Of a stretch of DNA of 64,000 nt, positions 17,414 to 25,643 are shown in pieces. The translations under genes were made by a program, and so were the position numbers. Source of the DNA: Kiloniellaceae bacterium (GTDB lineage: Bacteria > Pseudomonadota > Alphaproteobacteria > Kiloniellales > Kiloniellaceae); assembly GCA_009377535.1 (NCBI GenBank), contig WHTV01000013.1:1-64000 (forward strand). Reading direction: 5' to 3'. The notes beneath the pieces were generated by a model. It saw nothing but the letters and a program-made list of their open reading frames with translations. It was not told the DNA's origin and searched no databases. Each line of letters starts with the position of its first letter. Positions within the stretch are counted from its first letter, which is position 1.

Positions 17414-17716
17414 TCAGGTCGCTGTCTCGTCGATCTCCGGTTCCTGCGCCGGCGGCACCGACCTGCCCTGCTTGCGCCGGATGATGATGTCGCCATTCTC
17501 CAACACCTGCGGCAATTCGTACTGCGGAATGCTCTCCACCAGCAAGCCCAGGGCGCGCATCATTTGCTCGATGCCTTCCCGCGCCAGCTCGCTCGGCGAT
17601 TCCTGCCGCGGGGGACCGGCGGCCGTCTCCTGCGCTGCGGCGCTCGCCAACAGCGGCAGTACCAGACAGAGACCGAGCAAGCCTGCCGCCGCCCGGGACT
17701 TTCGTAGCCAATGCAT
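17414..17716 (-). CDS. Small exported conserved protein of unknown function
   Basis: This 100-residue protein has a signal peptide (RKSRAAAGLLGLCLVLPLLASAAAQ is the leader region, cleavage near residue 28) and a mature part of about 70 residues: an amphipathic segment ELAREGIEQMMRALGLLVES, then the conserved IPQYELPQVLENGDIIIRRK and an acidic tail. Similar small exported proteins with a PE-VLENGDIIIRR core occur in many alphaproteobacteria without a known role. GGGAGCAG four bases before ATG 17716 fixes the start; the longer upstream frame is not supported. It may share a transcript with the amidase 39 bases downstream. Confidence 0.75.
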   Translation of the reverse strand: MHWLRKSRAAAGLLGLCLVLPLLASAAAQETAAGPPRQESPSELAREGIEQMMRALGLLVESIPQYELPQVLENGDIIIRRKQGRSVPPAQEPEIDETAT

Positions 17717-17815
17717 CGCTCTGCTCCCTTGCTGACCGATTGTGACTCTAATATAGGGCATACAGGGCAAAAATGACGGCTTTGCGGCACCAGCGCCGGC
17801 GGACCGGCCCCTTCC

Positions 17816-17974
17816 ATGGCTGCGCGAAAGGACATCCTCGACAGAAAAGGGGCGCCGTGCCAGGAATGCGGGGGGCCGGAAGCGACGGAAACCACGCTTC
17901 GCGAGGTCGCCGTCGCCGGCCCCCGATCTGACGCAACCACCCTTGGCAATTACAAGGCAGCTGACAAGGCATGA
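17816..17974 (+). CDS. Possible small ORF with a CxxC motif, coupled to the downstream amidase
   Basis: A 52-codon frame encodes MAARKDILDRKGAPCQECGG and a hydrophilic remainder. Its stop overlaps the ATG of the amidase at 17971 in the ATGA arrangement typical of coupled genes. No recognisable ribosome-binding site precedes it, and the single CxxC is not enough to call a zinc site. It could equally be leader sequence of the amidase mRNA. Confidence 0.25.
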   Translation: MAARKDILDRKGAPCQECGGPEATETTLREVAVAGPRSDATTLGNYKAADKA

Positions 17975-19383
17975 GTGACGACATCGCCCTGATGACCGCG
18001 AGCCGACTGGCAAAGCTCTACCGCGCAGGCGAGCTCTCGCCGGTGGAGGCGACCCGCGCGGCGCTCGACCGCATCGAGCGCTACAACGGCGCGCTGAACG
18101 CCTTCAACCTCGTTGCCGCCGAGCACGCGCTGACCGCGGCGGCGGAGGCCGAAGAGCGCTGGCGCCTCGGCGTCCCGCGCGGTCCGCTCGACGGCGTGCC
18201 GGTTTCGATCAAGGACATCCTGCTGACCAAGGGCTGGCCGACCCTGCGCGGCTCGAAGGCGGTCGCACGCGACCAGGCCTGGGAGGAGGATGCCCCCTCT
18301 GTCGCCCGCCTGCGCGAGCACGGTGCGGTGATGCTCGGCAAGACCACCACGCCGGAGTTCGGCTGGAAGGGCGTCACCGATTCGCCGCTCGATGGCATCA
18401 CCCGCAATCCCTGGAACTCGGCGACCACGCCGGGCGGGTCGAGCGGCGGAGCGGCGGCGGCGCTGGCGGCTGGCATGGGGGCGCTGGCGCTCGGCACCGA
18501 TGCCGGCGGCTCAGTGCGCATTCCCGCCGGCTTCACCGGCACCTTCGCCCTCAAGGCGACCTTCGGGCGGGTGCCGGCCTATCCGTTGAGCCCCTTCGGC
18601 ACCCTCGCCAACGTCGGGCCGATGACCCGCAGTGTCACCGATGCCGCCCTGCTGCTGAACGTCATGGCGGAGCCCGACCCGCGCGATGCCTACAGCCTGC
18701 CCTATGACGGAGCCGACTATCTGCACGGACTGGAGGAAGGCATCGAGGGGCTGAAGATCGCCTACAGCCCGACGCTGGGCGGTCACAAGGTCGATCCCGA
18801 AATCGCCGCCCTGGTGGCCAAGGCGGTCGACAGGCTGGCCGGGCTCGGCGCCGAGATCGTTGAAGCGGGACCCGACATGTCAGGGGCCGAGGAGGTGTTC
18901 CGCATCCACTGGTACGCCGGTGCCGCCAACCTGATGCAGCGCTTCGACGTGGCGGCGCAGGCGGAGATGGATCCGGGCCTGCAGGAGGTCGCCGCCAAGG
19001 GCCGCACCTACAGCATGCTGGACTACCTCAACGCCGTCGCCCGCCGCGAGCAGCTGATGGCTGCCGCCAACAAGTTCCATCAAACCTACGACCTGCTGGT
19101 CACGCCGAGCCTGCCGCGGCCCGCCTTCGAGGCCGGCGAGGAAGTGCCCCTCGGCAGCGCCATGAAGCGCTGGCCCGAGTGGACGCCCTTCACTTACCCC
19201 TTCAACCTGACGCAACAGCCGGCCGCCAGCGTCCCCTGCGGACTGACCAGCGAGGGTCTGCCGGCCGGCCTGCAGATCGTCGGGCCGCGCTTTGCCGATG
19301 CCCTGGTGCTGCGCGCGGCGCGCGCTTTCGAAAAGGCGGCACCCTGGCCCTTCCCAAATCTCGAGCAGACGTTGAAGAACTGA
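17971..19383 (+). CDS. Amidase (amidase-signature family)
   Basis: This 470-residue enzyme has the full amidase-signature triad: Lys in VSIKDILLTKGWPT (about 76), the PGGSSGGAAAALAAG stretch (about 154-168), and catalytic Ser in GTDAGGSVRIPAGFTG (about 175-190). The C-terminal half holds the conserved PFNLTQQPAASVPCGLT and GLPAGLQIVGPRF segments that define this branch. Cytoplasmic; substrate unknown. Longer than the amidase at 16106 and from a different branch, so the two are probably not recent duplicates. Start overlaps the small frame at 17816-17974. Confidence 0.92.
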   Translation: MSDDIALMTASRLAKLYRAGELSPVEATRAALDRIERYNGALNAFNLVAAEHALTAAAEAEERWRLGVPRGPLDGVPVSIKDILLTKGWPTLRGSKAVARDQAWEEDAPSVARLREHGAVMLGKTTTPEFGWKGVTDSPLDGITRNPWNSATTPGGSSGGAAAALAAGMGALALGTDAGGSVRIPAGFTGTFALKATFGRVPAYPLSPFGTLANVGPMTRSVTDAALLLNVMAEPDPRDAYSLPYDGADYLHGLEEGIEGLKIAYSPTLGGHKVDPEIAALVAKAVDRLAGLGAEIVEAGPDMSGAEEVFRIHWYAGAANLMQRFDVAAQAEMDPGLQEVAAKGRTYSMLDYLNAVARREQLMAAANKFHQTYDLLVTPSLPRPAFEAGEEVPLGSAMKRWPEWTPFTYPFNLTQQPAASVPCGLTSEGLPAGLQIVGPRFADALVLRAARAFEKAAPWPFPNLEQTLKN

Positions 19384-19401
19384 AGCGGCTGAAGGCGGGC
19401 G

Positions 19402-19980
19402 CTACCAGGAGAGGATCAGGCGGTCGCCGCGCACTTCGTAGCTATCGAGGCGCTTGAGAAAGCTGATGCCGAGCAGCGACAGACTGCCGGGCGCCTCGCC
19501 GACCGAGGCCGGCAGGTCGTAGAGTTCGAGCTGACCGATGCGCAGGGAGCGCAGGGTCACCGGCGCGGCATGCACAACGCCGGCGGCAGTGCTGTAGCGC
19601 TCGCTGTAGGTCAGCCGCTGCGGCGTCCAGCCGAGGCGGGCGGCATCGTCCGGCGTCAGGTAGATGGAACTGGCACCGGTATCGATGAGAAACTCGATCG
19701 GGCGGCCGTTCACCGTTGCCTCAACCAGGAAGTGGCCGTGCGCGCCGGCCTGGAGGACCAGTTCAGTGGTCGGCGCGGCGGCCGCCCCCTGTGCCTGCGT
19801 TGCCGGCGGTGACGCGGGCAGCCCGGCAGGGCTTGCCGGCTCCCGGTCGATCAGGAAGACGACGGCAAGGCCGCTGACGGCCACCGCCACGGCCAGCTTG
19901 ATGCTATGGCCAAGCAGCCCGCTGCGCGCTGTACCGTCGTGATGAAGGGCAGACATCGTCCCGGTTCCCGATCGCTCCAT
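19402..19980 (-). CDS. Membrane-anchored retropepsin-like aspartic protease (TIGR02281-type)
   Basis: This 192-residue protein has one N-terminal membrane helix (about 27-45), a Pro/Ala-rich linker and a clan AA aspartic protease domain. The catalytic motif is FLIDTGASSIYLTPDDAARLG with Asp100; the domain continues with VHAAPVTLRSLRIGQLEL and ends LLGISFLKRLDSYEVRGDRL. Such single-domain retropepsins act as dimers in the periplasm; targets are unknown. Convergent with the amidase upstream in the map (18-base gap). A second in-frame ATG eight codons in (19956) could be the true start. Confidence 0.88.
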   Translation of the reverse strand: MERSGTGTMSALHHDGTARSGLLGHSIKLAVAVAVSGLAVVFLIDREPASPAGLPASPPATQAQGAAAAPTTELVLQAGAHGHFLVEATVNGRPIEFLIDTGASSIYLTPDDAARLGWTPQRLTYSERYSTAAGVVHAAPVTLRSLRIGQLELYDLPASVGEAPGSLSLLGISFLKRLDSYEVRGDRLILSW

Positions 19981-20181
19981 GTCCCGGCGCGCTTGCGCCG
20001 CAGCCTATGGTGATCCCCAAGCCTTAAGGGTTCTCTTAGCTTCGTGGTTAACGCCGGCAGGCAAGGTGGCCCACCGGCGTTGCAAGCGCGGCGGAAAATC
20101 GCCAACCTTTCGGTAGATTCGCCGGCACGGACCCCTCTCGCGGAGGGGACGGCCGGCAGGACGCCGGAGAGGCTTGGAAAG

Positions 20182-21777
20182 ATGGCAGGGCCTGGCAAGA
20201 CGCAGCGGCGCGGCGCCGTGGCCTGCGGACATCCGGCGACGGCCGCGGCGGCCGAGGCCATGCTGACCGAGGGCGGCAATGCCTTCGATGCGGTGCTGGC
20301 CGCCTTCTGCGCCGCCTGCGTGGCGGAGCCGGTGCTGACCTCGCTCGGCGGCGGCGGCTTCCTGCTGGCCCAGCCGGCGAACGGGAAGCCACTGCTCTAC
20401 GACTTCTTCGTGCAGACGCCGAAGTGCCGCCTCGATCCGGCGCGCCTCGACTTCCACCCCATCCTTGCCGACTTCGGCACCGCGACGCAGGAGTTCCACA
20501 TCGGCCTTGGCGCCGTGGCCGTACCCGGGGCGGTAAAAGGCCTCTTTGCCATTTACCAGGACCTCGCCAGCCTGCCAATGGCGCGCATCGTCGCGCCGGC
20601 AGTGCACCTGGCCCGCGAGGGCGTCGAACTGCGGCCGATCGACGGCTACCTTTTCCAGATCGTGGCGCCGATCCTGCAAGCCAGCGAGGCCTGCCGACGC
20701 ATCTTTCTCTGCGACGACGGCGCGTTGATCGGCACCGGCGCATGGCTGCGCCAGCCGGCGCTTGCCGACAGCTTCGAGGCACTGGCGGCCGAAGGGGAGC
20801 GACTGTTCTACGAAGGCGACCTGGCTGCGCGCCTGGTACGGCTCTGCCGCGAGGCCGGCGGCCTGCTCAGCGCCGCAGACCTTGCCGACTATCAGGTGAT
20901 CCGCCGGCGCCCCTTCGTCTGCGACTATCGCGGTCGCCGGGTGGTGACCAACCCGCCGCCTTCCTGCGGTGGCATGCTCATCGCCTTCGCCCTGTCGCTG
21001 CTCGCCGAAGCGGCGCCGGCGCGTCTCGGCCAGGGTTCGGTGGAGAACCTGCTGCTGCTCGCGCGCATCATGGAACTCACCAACAAGGCCCGCATCGAGG
21101 CCCGCCTGGAAGACGGCACGGAAGCAGCAGCCGAGCGCCTGTTCGACGCCGGTCTGCTCGCGCGCTATCGGAACGAGGTCTGCGGCCAGGCGAGCTTCAC
21201 CCGCGGCACCACCCACATCAGCGTGGTGGACGGCGCGGGCAACCTCGCCGCCATGAGCCTTTCCAACGGCGAGGGCTGCGGCACCCACCTGCCCGGCAGC
21301 GGAATCATGCTGAACAACATGCTGGGCGAGGAGGACCTCAGCCACGGCGGCTTCCACCGCTGGCCGCAAGACAGCCGGTTGTCGTCCATGATGGCGCCGA
21401 CGCTGGCCACCAGCGCCGCGGGCACGCGCTACGCCATCGGCTCCGGCGGCTCCAACCGCATCCGCACCGCGGTGCTCCAGGTTCTCGTCAACCTGCTCGA
21501 CCACGACATGCCGATGGCCGCGGCAACCGAAGCGCCGCGCCTGCACGTCGAGGGCGATGTGGCCAACCTGGAAGGCGTCAATGTGGCAGGCGGCGTGCCG
21601 CCGGAGGTGCAGGGGTTGCTGGCGCAGCAGGGTTACAGGACCATTGCCTGGCCGCTGCACAACCTCTTCTTCGGCGGAGTGCACGGTGTCGCCTTGAGCG
21701 CCGACGGCGCGCTCTCGGCGGCGGGCGATCCGCGTCGCGGCGGCGCCGCCCTGATTGTTTCGCCCAAAACCGGCTAG
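20182..21777 (+). CDS. Gamma-glutamyltransferase-like Ntn hydrolase without signal peptide
   Basis: This 531-residue member of the gamma-glutamyltranspeptidase family would self-cleave before Thr343 in the motif RGTTHISVVDGAGN to give two subunits. Also visible: AVACGHPATAAAAEAMLTEGGNAFDA near the N-terminus (here split to AVACGHPATAAAAEAML and TEGGNAFDA), VLTSLGGGGFLL, and PPPSCGGMLI. Classical enzymes are exported; this one has no signal peptide when started at ATG 20182 (GGAGAGG upstream), and the upstream frame to 20044 does not look like one. It may therefore act on cytoplasmic gamma-glutamyl or other amide substrates. Convergent with gcrA. Confidence 0.88.
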   Translation: MAGPGKTQRRGAVACGHPATAAAAEAMLTEGGNAFDAVLAAFCAACVAEPVLTSLGGGGFLLAQPANGKPLLYDFFVQTPKCRLDPARLDFHPILADFGTATQEFHIGLGAVAVPGAVKGLFAIYQDLASLPMARIVAPAVHLAREGVELRPIDGYLFQIVAPILQASEACRRIFLCDDGALIGTGAWLRQPALADSFEALAAEGERLFYEGDLAARLVRLCREAGGLLSAADLADYQVIRRRPFVCDYRGRRVVTNPPPSCGGMLIAFALSLLAEAAPARLGQGSVENLLLLARIMELTNKARIEARLEDGTEAAAERLFDAGLLARYRNEVCGQASFTRGTTHISVVDGAGNLAAMSLSNGEGCGTHLPGSGIMLNNMLGEEDLSHGGFHRWPQDSRLSSMMAPTLATSAAGTRYAIGSGGSNRIRTAVLQVLVNLLDHDMPMAAATEAPRLHVEGDVANLEGVNVAGGVPPEVQGLLAQQGYRTIAWPLHNLFFGGVHGVALSADGALSAAGDPRRGGAALIVSPKTG

Positions 21778-21789
21778 GCCGGCACGGCG

Positions 21790-21817
21790 CTCCGGCGCGC
21801 CCTAGGCGACGCCGGAG
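21790..21817. terminator. Possible shared hairpin between convergent ggt-like gene and gcrA
   Basis: An 8-bp perfect inverted repeat (21790-21797 with 21810-21817) with a 12-nt loop lies between two convergent genes, 13 bases after one stop and 16 after the other. There is no T-run on either side, so termination efficiency is doubtful; the position is what suggests a bidirectional terminator. Confidence 0.35.
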
Positions 21818-21832
21818 AGATCCGCGACAGCG

Positions 21833-22294
21833 TCAGGCCGCTTGGGAGTCCGAGCGGTTGCGCACGATGTAGGCACGGGCGCAATGCTCGTCGCAATACG
21901 GCTTGCCGGGGATCGCCGGCGCGCCGCAAAAATGAAAATCCTGGTCGCCGGGATCGCCGATCGGCCAGAGGCAGTTCGGCCCCTTGCCGTGGGCGCGGGC
22001 AGCCGCCCTGACCGCACGCTGCACCGGAGCCGGCGCGGCAACCCGCGTCTCGACCCGCTTCGGCGCAGTCTCGGCCTGAGCGACAGCTTTGGGAATGGGT
22101 GCAACGGCAACGCGGCGTACCTGCGGTGTGGTACCGCGTTTGATGGGCGACGGCCGCGCCATCAATTTCATCCGGTGCGCCTTGCCGACCACCGAGTTTT
22201 TCGAAACCCCCAGCAGGCGGCCGATCTCCGACGCGCTTCGGCCTGCTTCCCAGAGCCGCATGAGTTCCGCAACTCGTTCATCTGTCCAAGTCAT
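21833..22294 (-). CDS. gcrA: GcrA family cell-cycle regulator
   Basis: This 153-residue protein is a GcrA-type transcription co-activator, which in Caulobacter binds sigma-70 holoenzyme and methylated GANTC promoters to drive cell-cycle genes. The N-terminal helix-turn-helix reads MTWTDERVAELMRLWEAGRS, then SEIGRLLGVSKNSVVGKAHR; a basic Pro/Ala linker follows; the C-terminal zinc-type domain has NCLWPIGDPG, FHFCGAP and KPYCDEHCARAY with the Cys/His ligands. ATG 22294 is preceded by GAGG and matches the invariant MTWT start; the upstream frame to 22453 is not part of the protein. The upstream region has a palindrome and a GANTC site. Confidence 0.95.
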   Translation of the reverse strand: MTWTDERVAELMRLWEAGRSASEIGRLLGVSKNSVVGKAHRMKLMARPSPIKRGTTPQVRRVAVAPIPKAVAQAETAPKRVETRVAAPAPVQRAVRAAARAHGKGPNCLWPIGDPGDQDFHFCGAPAIPGKPYCDEHCARAYIVRNRSDSQAA

Positions 22295-22331
22295 GGGATT
22301 GCCTCTATGCTTTTGGCTATATGTTGCGGCA

Positions 22332-22405
22332 CCTACTATATATCGTCTAGTAGACGACCAAGCGCACAATATAGCGTAGTAGGGGCGCATGTCCAGGCTG
22401 GAATC
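22332..22405 (-). promoter_or_regulatory. gcrA upstream region with palindrome and one GANTC site
   Basis: This unusually AT-rich stretch upstream of gcrA contains a perfect 7-bp palindrome with one central base at 22343-22357 (TCGTCTA-G-TAGACGA), flanking CCTACTA (22332-22338) and its reverse complement TAGTAGG (22377-22383), and a single GANTC (GAATC) at 22401-22405. GANTC is the methylation site read by CcrM and GcrA in alphaproteobacteria. The palindrome could be the operator of a dimeric regulator; none can be named. Confidence 0.5.
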
Positions 22406-22485
22406 TGTGGAAAACTGCGGTTTCTTGTGGGTCAAGTGAAGGTTCCGTTTCATCCCAAGCGGTTACACCTGCCGGATTGCATCCT

Positions 22486-23088
22486 TCAGTCGAAATTGAC
22501 GGCCTGCCAACGTTCTCCACCACCCTTGTTGTTGTAACCCTCGAACTTCACCACCCAACCAAGCTCTGGGGCGTACCAGGTGCGCTGCTCGGCGCGCCAG
22601 TCGCCGCGCACCTGTTCGGAGACCCGCAGCAGCACGTAGGTGTCGAAGGTGCCGGCCGGCACGGTCACCTGCTCGGTCGTCAGCACCTCGATGCGGTCGC
22701 GCCACGCCTCGCCCGCCAAGCGGCGGGTGAAGGTGACCGCCTTGCCGACCTGGAGCGGAAACAACTGGCCCAGGACACCGCCATCCGGCGGCACGCCGGC
22801 GGCAACGCAGTCCATGCAGATGTGGGCGAAGCTGGAGAAGCTGCGGCCCTCCCAGATCCACGACACGATGAGCCCGTGGGTGCGTCCGACCACACCCTGG
22901 ACCTTCTCGCCGGTGTCGAGGTTCTCCCACACCATGAAGGTGCCTTCCGGCAGGACCCTGAACGGCGCCGCCTGCCCCTCGGCGATCTCCGCCCCGGCGG
23001 TTGACGCTCCCGGAAGCAGACCGGCGACAGCCGCCAGGAAGGCCAGCGCCATCAGGTGGCGGAGGGCCGGAAAAGGCTGCAAAAACAA
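22486..23088 (-). CDS. Exported protein of unknown function
   Basis: This protein of about 200 residues has a signal peptide (MALAFLAAVAGLLPGAS stretch) and a beta-rich mature part: GTFMVWENLDTGEKVQGVVG, a CMDC motif in FAHICMDCVAAG, a middle VGKAVTFTRRL, then VPAGTFDTYVLLR and RTWYAPELGWVVKFEG. The last two motifs resemble those in exported DUF3108-like proteins (YPAGTFxT and a TWYxPELGxV end), which suggests a similar fold without giving a function. The start is uncertain: TTG 23088 has the best ribosome-binding site (GGGGGAG, 5-base spacing), while an ATG lies at 23052. Confidence 0.6.
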   Translation of the reverse strand: MFLQPFPALRHLMALAFLAAVAGLLPGASTAGAEIAEGQAAPFRVLPEGTFMVWENLDTGEKVQGVVGRTHGLIVSWIWEGRSFSSFAHICMDCVAAGVPPDGGVLGQLFPLQVGKAVTFTRRLAGEAWRDRIEVLTTEQVTVPAGTFDTYVLLRVSEQVRGDWRAEQRTWYAPELGWVVKFEGYNNKGGGERWQAVNFD

Positions 23089-23360
23089 GGCAACTCCCCC
23101 GAAGATGGGCGCGGCCACAGGCAACAGGCCGTCGGCCGCGGCGGCTGGAGACTAGCTCATGGAATGCTAAAGATGAAAGCCTCGCATACCGACCCAGCCT
23201 ATACCCGGGCGCGTCCGAAGCTGGCCGTGGCGCGCAGGCGGCAGCGCCCGCTGCCGCTCATCGCCTGAGCCGTGCCGCTGGCCTTGCCCGGCCTCATCTG
23301 CTAGGGAATCGCCGCCCGAAGGGCCGGCAAAACTCCAGGGAATACTCAAGAAAGCAAACC

Positions 23361-23930
23361 ATGACCGAACCGCGCTTTGTCTCCTCCCCCAAGGGGATCG
23401 CCGCCGGCATCCTCGCCATGGTGGCCATCGTCGCGCTGTCCAACTACGTGGTGCAGTTTCCGATCAACGACTGGCTGACCTGGGGTGCGCTGACCTATCC
23501 GGCTGCCTTCCTGGTCACCGACCTGACCAACCGCACGCTTGGCCCCAAGGCGGCGCGCACGGTGATCTGCGTCGGCTTCGCGCTGGCAGTGGTGTTGTCG
23601 GCCTGGCTGGCGACGCCGCGCATCGCCATCGCGTCGGGCACCGCCTTCCTGGTCGCCCAGCTGCTCGACGTCGCGGTGTTCAACAGGCTGCGAGCCGGGG
23701 CGTGGTGGCGGGCGCCGCTGGTCTCCTCGACCCTCGGCTCCATCGTCGACACACTGCTGTTCTTCTCGATCGCCTTCGCCGCCACCGGCCTGCCGTGGGT
23801 CACCTGGGCGCTCGGCGACTTCGGCGCCAAGATGGCGATGGCCGCGCTGATGCTGGTGCCCTTCCGCCTGCTGATGCCGGCACTGCGCCCGCAGATCGCC
23901 AAGAAGGACCTGCCTCACCCCGCCGGCTAG
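23361..23930 (+). CDS. VUT family queuosine-precursor transporter (YhhQ-like)
   Basis: This 189-residue polytopic membrane protein (about six helices) has the family signature TYPAAFLVTDLTNRTLGPKAAR (split here: TYPAAFLVTDLTN and RTLGPKAAR) at about 50-71, ASGTAFLVAQLLDVAVFNRL near 93-112, and APLVSSTLGSIVDTLLFFSI near 120-139. The family imports queuine or preQ precursors for the wobble modification of tRNA; E. coli YhhQ is the characterised member. No queuosine genes are nearby. The last four bases overlap the end of the convergent CHASE2 gene. Confidence 0.9.
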   Translation: MTEPRFVSSPKGIAAGILAMVAIVALSNYVVQFPINDWLTWGALTYPAAFLVTDLTNRTLGPKAARTVICVGFALAVVLSAWLATPRIAIASGTAFLVAQLLDVAVFNRLRAGAWWRAPLVSSTLGSIVDTLLFFSIAFAATGLPWVTWALGDFGAKMAMAALMLVPFRLLMPALRPQIAKKDLPHPAG

Positions 23931-25210
23931 AGCCTTACCGCGCGGTAGACCCAGGCGGCGGCGAAGGCAAAGGCCATTGCCACGGTCGGCTGCGCCAGCG
24001 GCATCAGCCAGCTCTCCCGCGCCAGCATCACCACGGCGAGATAGCCCCAACCTGCCACCACCACCAGCACCGCCGGCGCCACGAAGCGGGAGTCGATGCG
24101 CAACACCGCCCAGGCGACGGCCAGCGCCAGCAGCGCAGCAACAAAGAACACGGCCAGCTGCGGCAGGACCTTCACCGCCTCGCGCAGCAACAGGTTGCGC
24201 ACCGCTACCGCGCTCACCAGGACCTCGGGCAGGGTCCCCGCCGCACCGCTGTCCCGGTTGCTGGCCACCAGGCTCTGCATGAGCGGCAGGCGGCAGCGCT
24301 CGGCGTAGCGGGCTGTGCTCGTCACATCGAGAAAGCGTGCCGAGGTGAGCCGGTGCAAGCGCGCCAGGTCGGTGCGCCCGAAGATCACCACCTTGCCGTC
24401 GAAGTGCTTGCGGAAGAAGTCCTCCTCGCCGTCTTGCGAGCAGGCATAGAGGTCGCCGAGGGAAAATACAGGAATCCCACCCTTGCCGCCTTGGAAGTTC
24501 AGCAGCATGGCATTGGATTCCGAACCTGGCACCGCATGCCGCCCAAGCAGCAGATCGCTGCCGTTCAGCAGGTGCGGGCGCTCGCCGATCACGCGGGCGG
24601 CCAGTTCGAGCACCAGCGTCGGCTTGATGCTCACGCTGCCGCTGCGGTCATGGCTGTTCTCATAGAGCGCGGCGTGGCGCAGCACGCCGTCGGCGTCGGG
24701 ATAGAGCCCGATGTGACGCATGTTGCGGTCACTGTCGACCGCCGCCGCATGTTCCGGTGTGGGGCCCAGGCGGTCGGGCGCCGGCGCCGTACGGCCGAGC
24801 ACCATGCGCCGCTGCGCCGCGGCCTCGCTGAGCACGGCGAGGTAGTCGGCGTCGTAGCCCTCGACGGCGGCACCGGCAGAAGCGACGAAGGCCTGGTGCT
24901 GTGCGACCACCAGCGCACCGGCGTCCAGCGTCCGACGCATCACCTCGGCGATCTGCGGGGTCCAGAGTTCCGGCGGCAGCCGCTCGAAGGGCGGACGCAG
25001 GGCGGTGTCCCGATCGAGGGCGACGACCACCACCGGCGAGGGCTCCGCCCGCAGCCGTCGGCTCGACAGATCCTGGCCGTAAAGCTCCTGCCGCGCGCGC
25101 AGCAGGAGGTCATAGGCCGGGCCTTCCAAGCCGCGCAGCGGCGGCTGAATCGCCAAAAATGCTGCCACCCCCGGGATGGCCAGCACTGCAAGCCCATCAA
25201 ACCAACGCAT
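23927..25210 (-). CDS. CHASE2-domain membrane protein lacking an output domain
   Basis: This 427-residue protein has one N-terminal helix (LAVLAIPGVAAFLA), a periplasmic CHASE2 sensor domain of about 290 residues (marks: LRGLEGPAYDLLLRARQEL, VVVVALDRDTALRPPFERLP, FQGGKGGIPVFSLGDLYAC, GKVVIFGRTD) and three C-terminal helices ending WVYRAVRL. In most proteins CHASE2 feeds a cytoplasmic adenylate cyclase, diguanylate cyclase or kinase; here the protein stops right after the last helix, with no frame continuing a catalytic domain downstream. It may signal through a separate partner. ATG 25210 is preceded by GGAGGAG; the upstream TTG start (25285) is less likely. Confidence 0.85.
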   Translation of the reverse strand: MRWFDGLAVLAIPGVAAFLAIQPPLRGLEGPAYDLLLRARQELYGQDLSSRRLRAEPSPVVVVALDRDTALRPPFERLPPELWTPQIAEVMRRTLDAGALVVAQHQAFVASAGAAVEGYDADYLAVLSEAAAQRRMVLGRTAPAPDRLGPTPEHAAAVDSDRNMRHIGLYPDADGVLRHAALYENSHDRSGSVSIKPTLVLELAARVIGERPHLLNGSDLLLGRHAVPGSESNAMLLNFQGGKGGIPVFSLGDLYACSQDGEEDFFRKHFDGKVVIFGRTDLARLHRLTSARFLDVTSTARYAERCRLPLMQSLVASNRDSGAAGTLPEVLVSAVAVRNLLLREAVKVLPQLAVFFVAALLALAVAWAVLRIDSRFVAPAVLVVVAGWGYLAVVMLARESWLMPLAQPTVAMAFAFAAAWVYRAVRL

Positions 25211-25285
25211 GGCCCGTTGCGGCTCCTCCGACCCTTCCGGCCCCTTGCCGGAACCCTGCCTCAGGAAAGAGGCCCCAGATTTCAA

Positions 25286-25643
25286 ACCGGGGCTAGTGTC
25301 CTAGATGCCCCAGCCAAGCTTAGCGGATCGTTAAGCCTGATTGGGGCGGGCATATTCGCTGCCCCAAGTGGAATAAACCCCTCGACCGCCGGTCCTATGG
25401 GGAAGCGATCGCAAGGCGGTGCCCCTGGCCGTCTTGCTCAGGTGGAAAGCGAAGACCGCCCAGCGGTGACAACGGCGGTCTCCCTTTCCGGGTCGATGAA
25501 AATGCGGGCGTGCCCTTCCCTCACAGCCCGTAGAGGCGGCCGGCGCAGCTCTCTCCCCTAGCGCCGGCCGCCGTCCCCGGACCTGCCTGCGCCCGTCTTC
25601 TTGCCTGTTGAGTCCAGTGGCCTTCCCTTTGGAGATTCGAGCA
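25286..25643. other. Divergent intergenic region, CHASE2 gene to lipoprotein gene
   Basis: About 360 bases (counted from the longest CHASE2 frame) with no credible gene. It should hold two divergent promoters. A short dyad GCCGGCGCAG...GCGCCGGCC lies around 25540-25570 and could end a short transcript. No convincing small frame with a ribosome-binding site, and no RNA gene, was recognised. Confidence 0.4.

Noticed and set aside
16106-19383. Two amidases facing away from a small exported gene as a possible toxin-like or secretion module
   Set aside because: Both are ordinary cytoplasmic amidase-signature enzymes from different branches and the small exported protein is a common alphaproteobacterial type; no immunity or secretion gene is present.
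20005-21684. Antisense open frame of 559 codons across the gamma-glutamyltransferase-like gene
   Set aside because: Low-complexity composition and complete overlap with a gene that has clear catalytic motifs; an artefact of high GC content.
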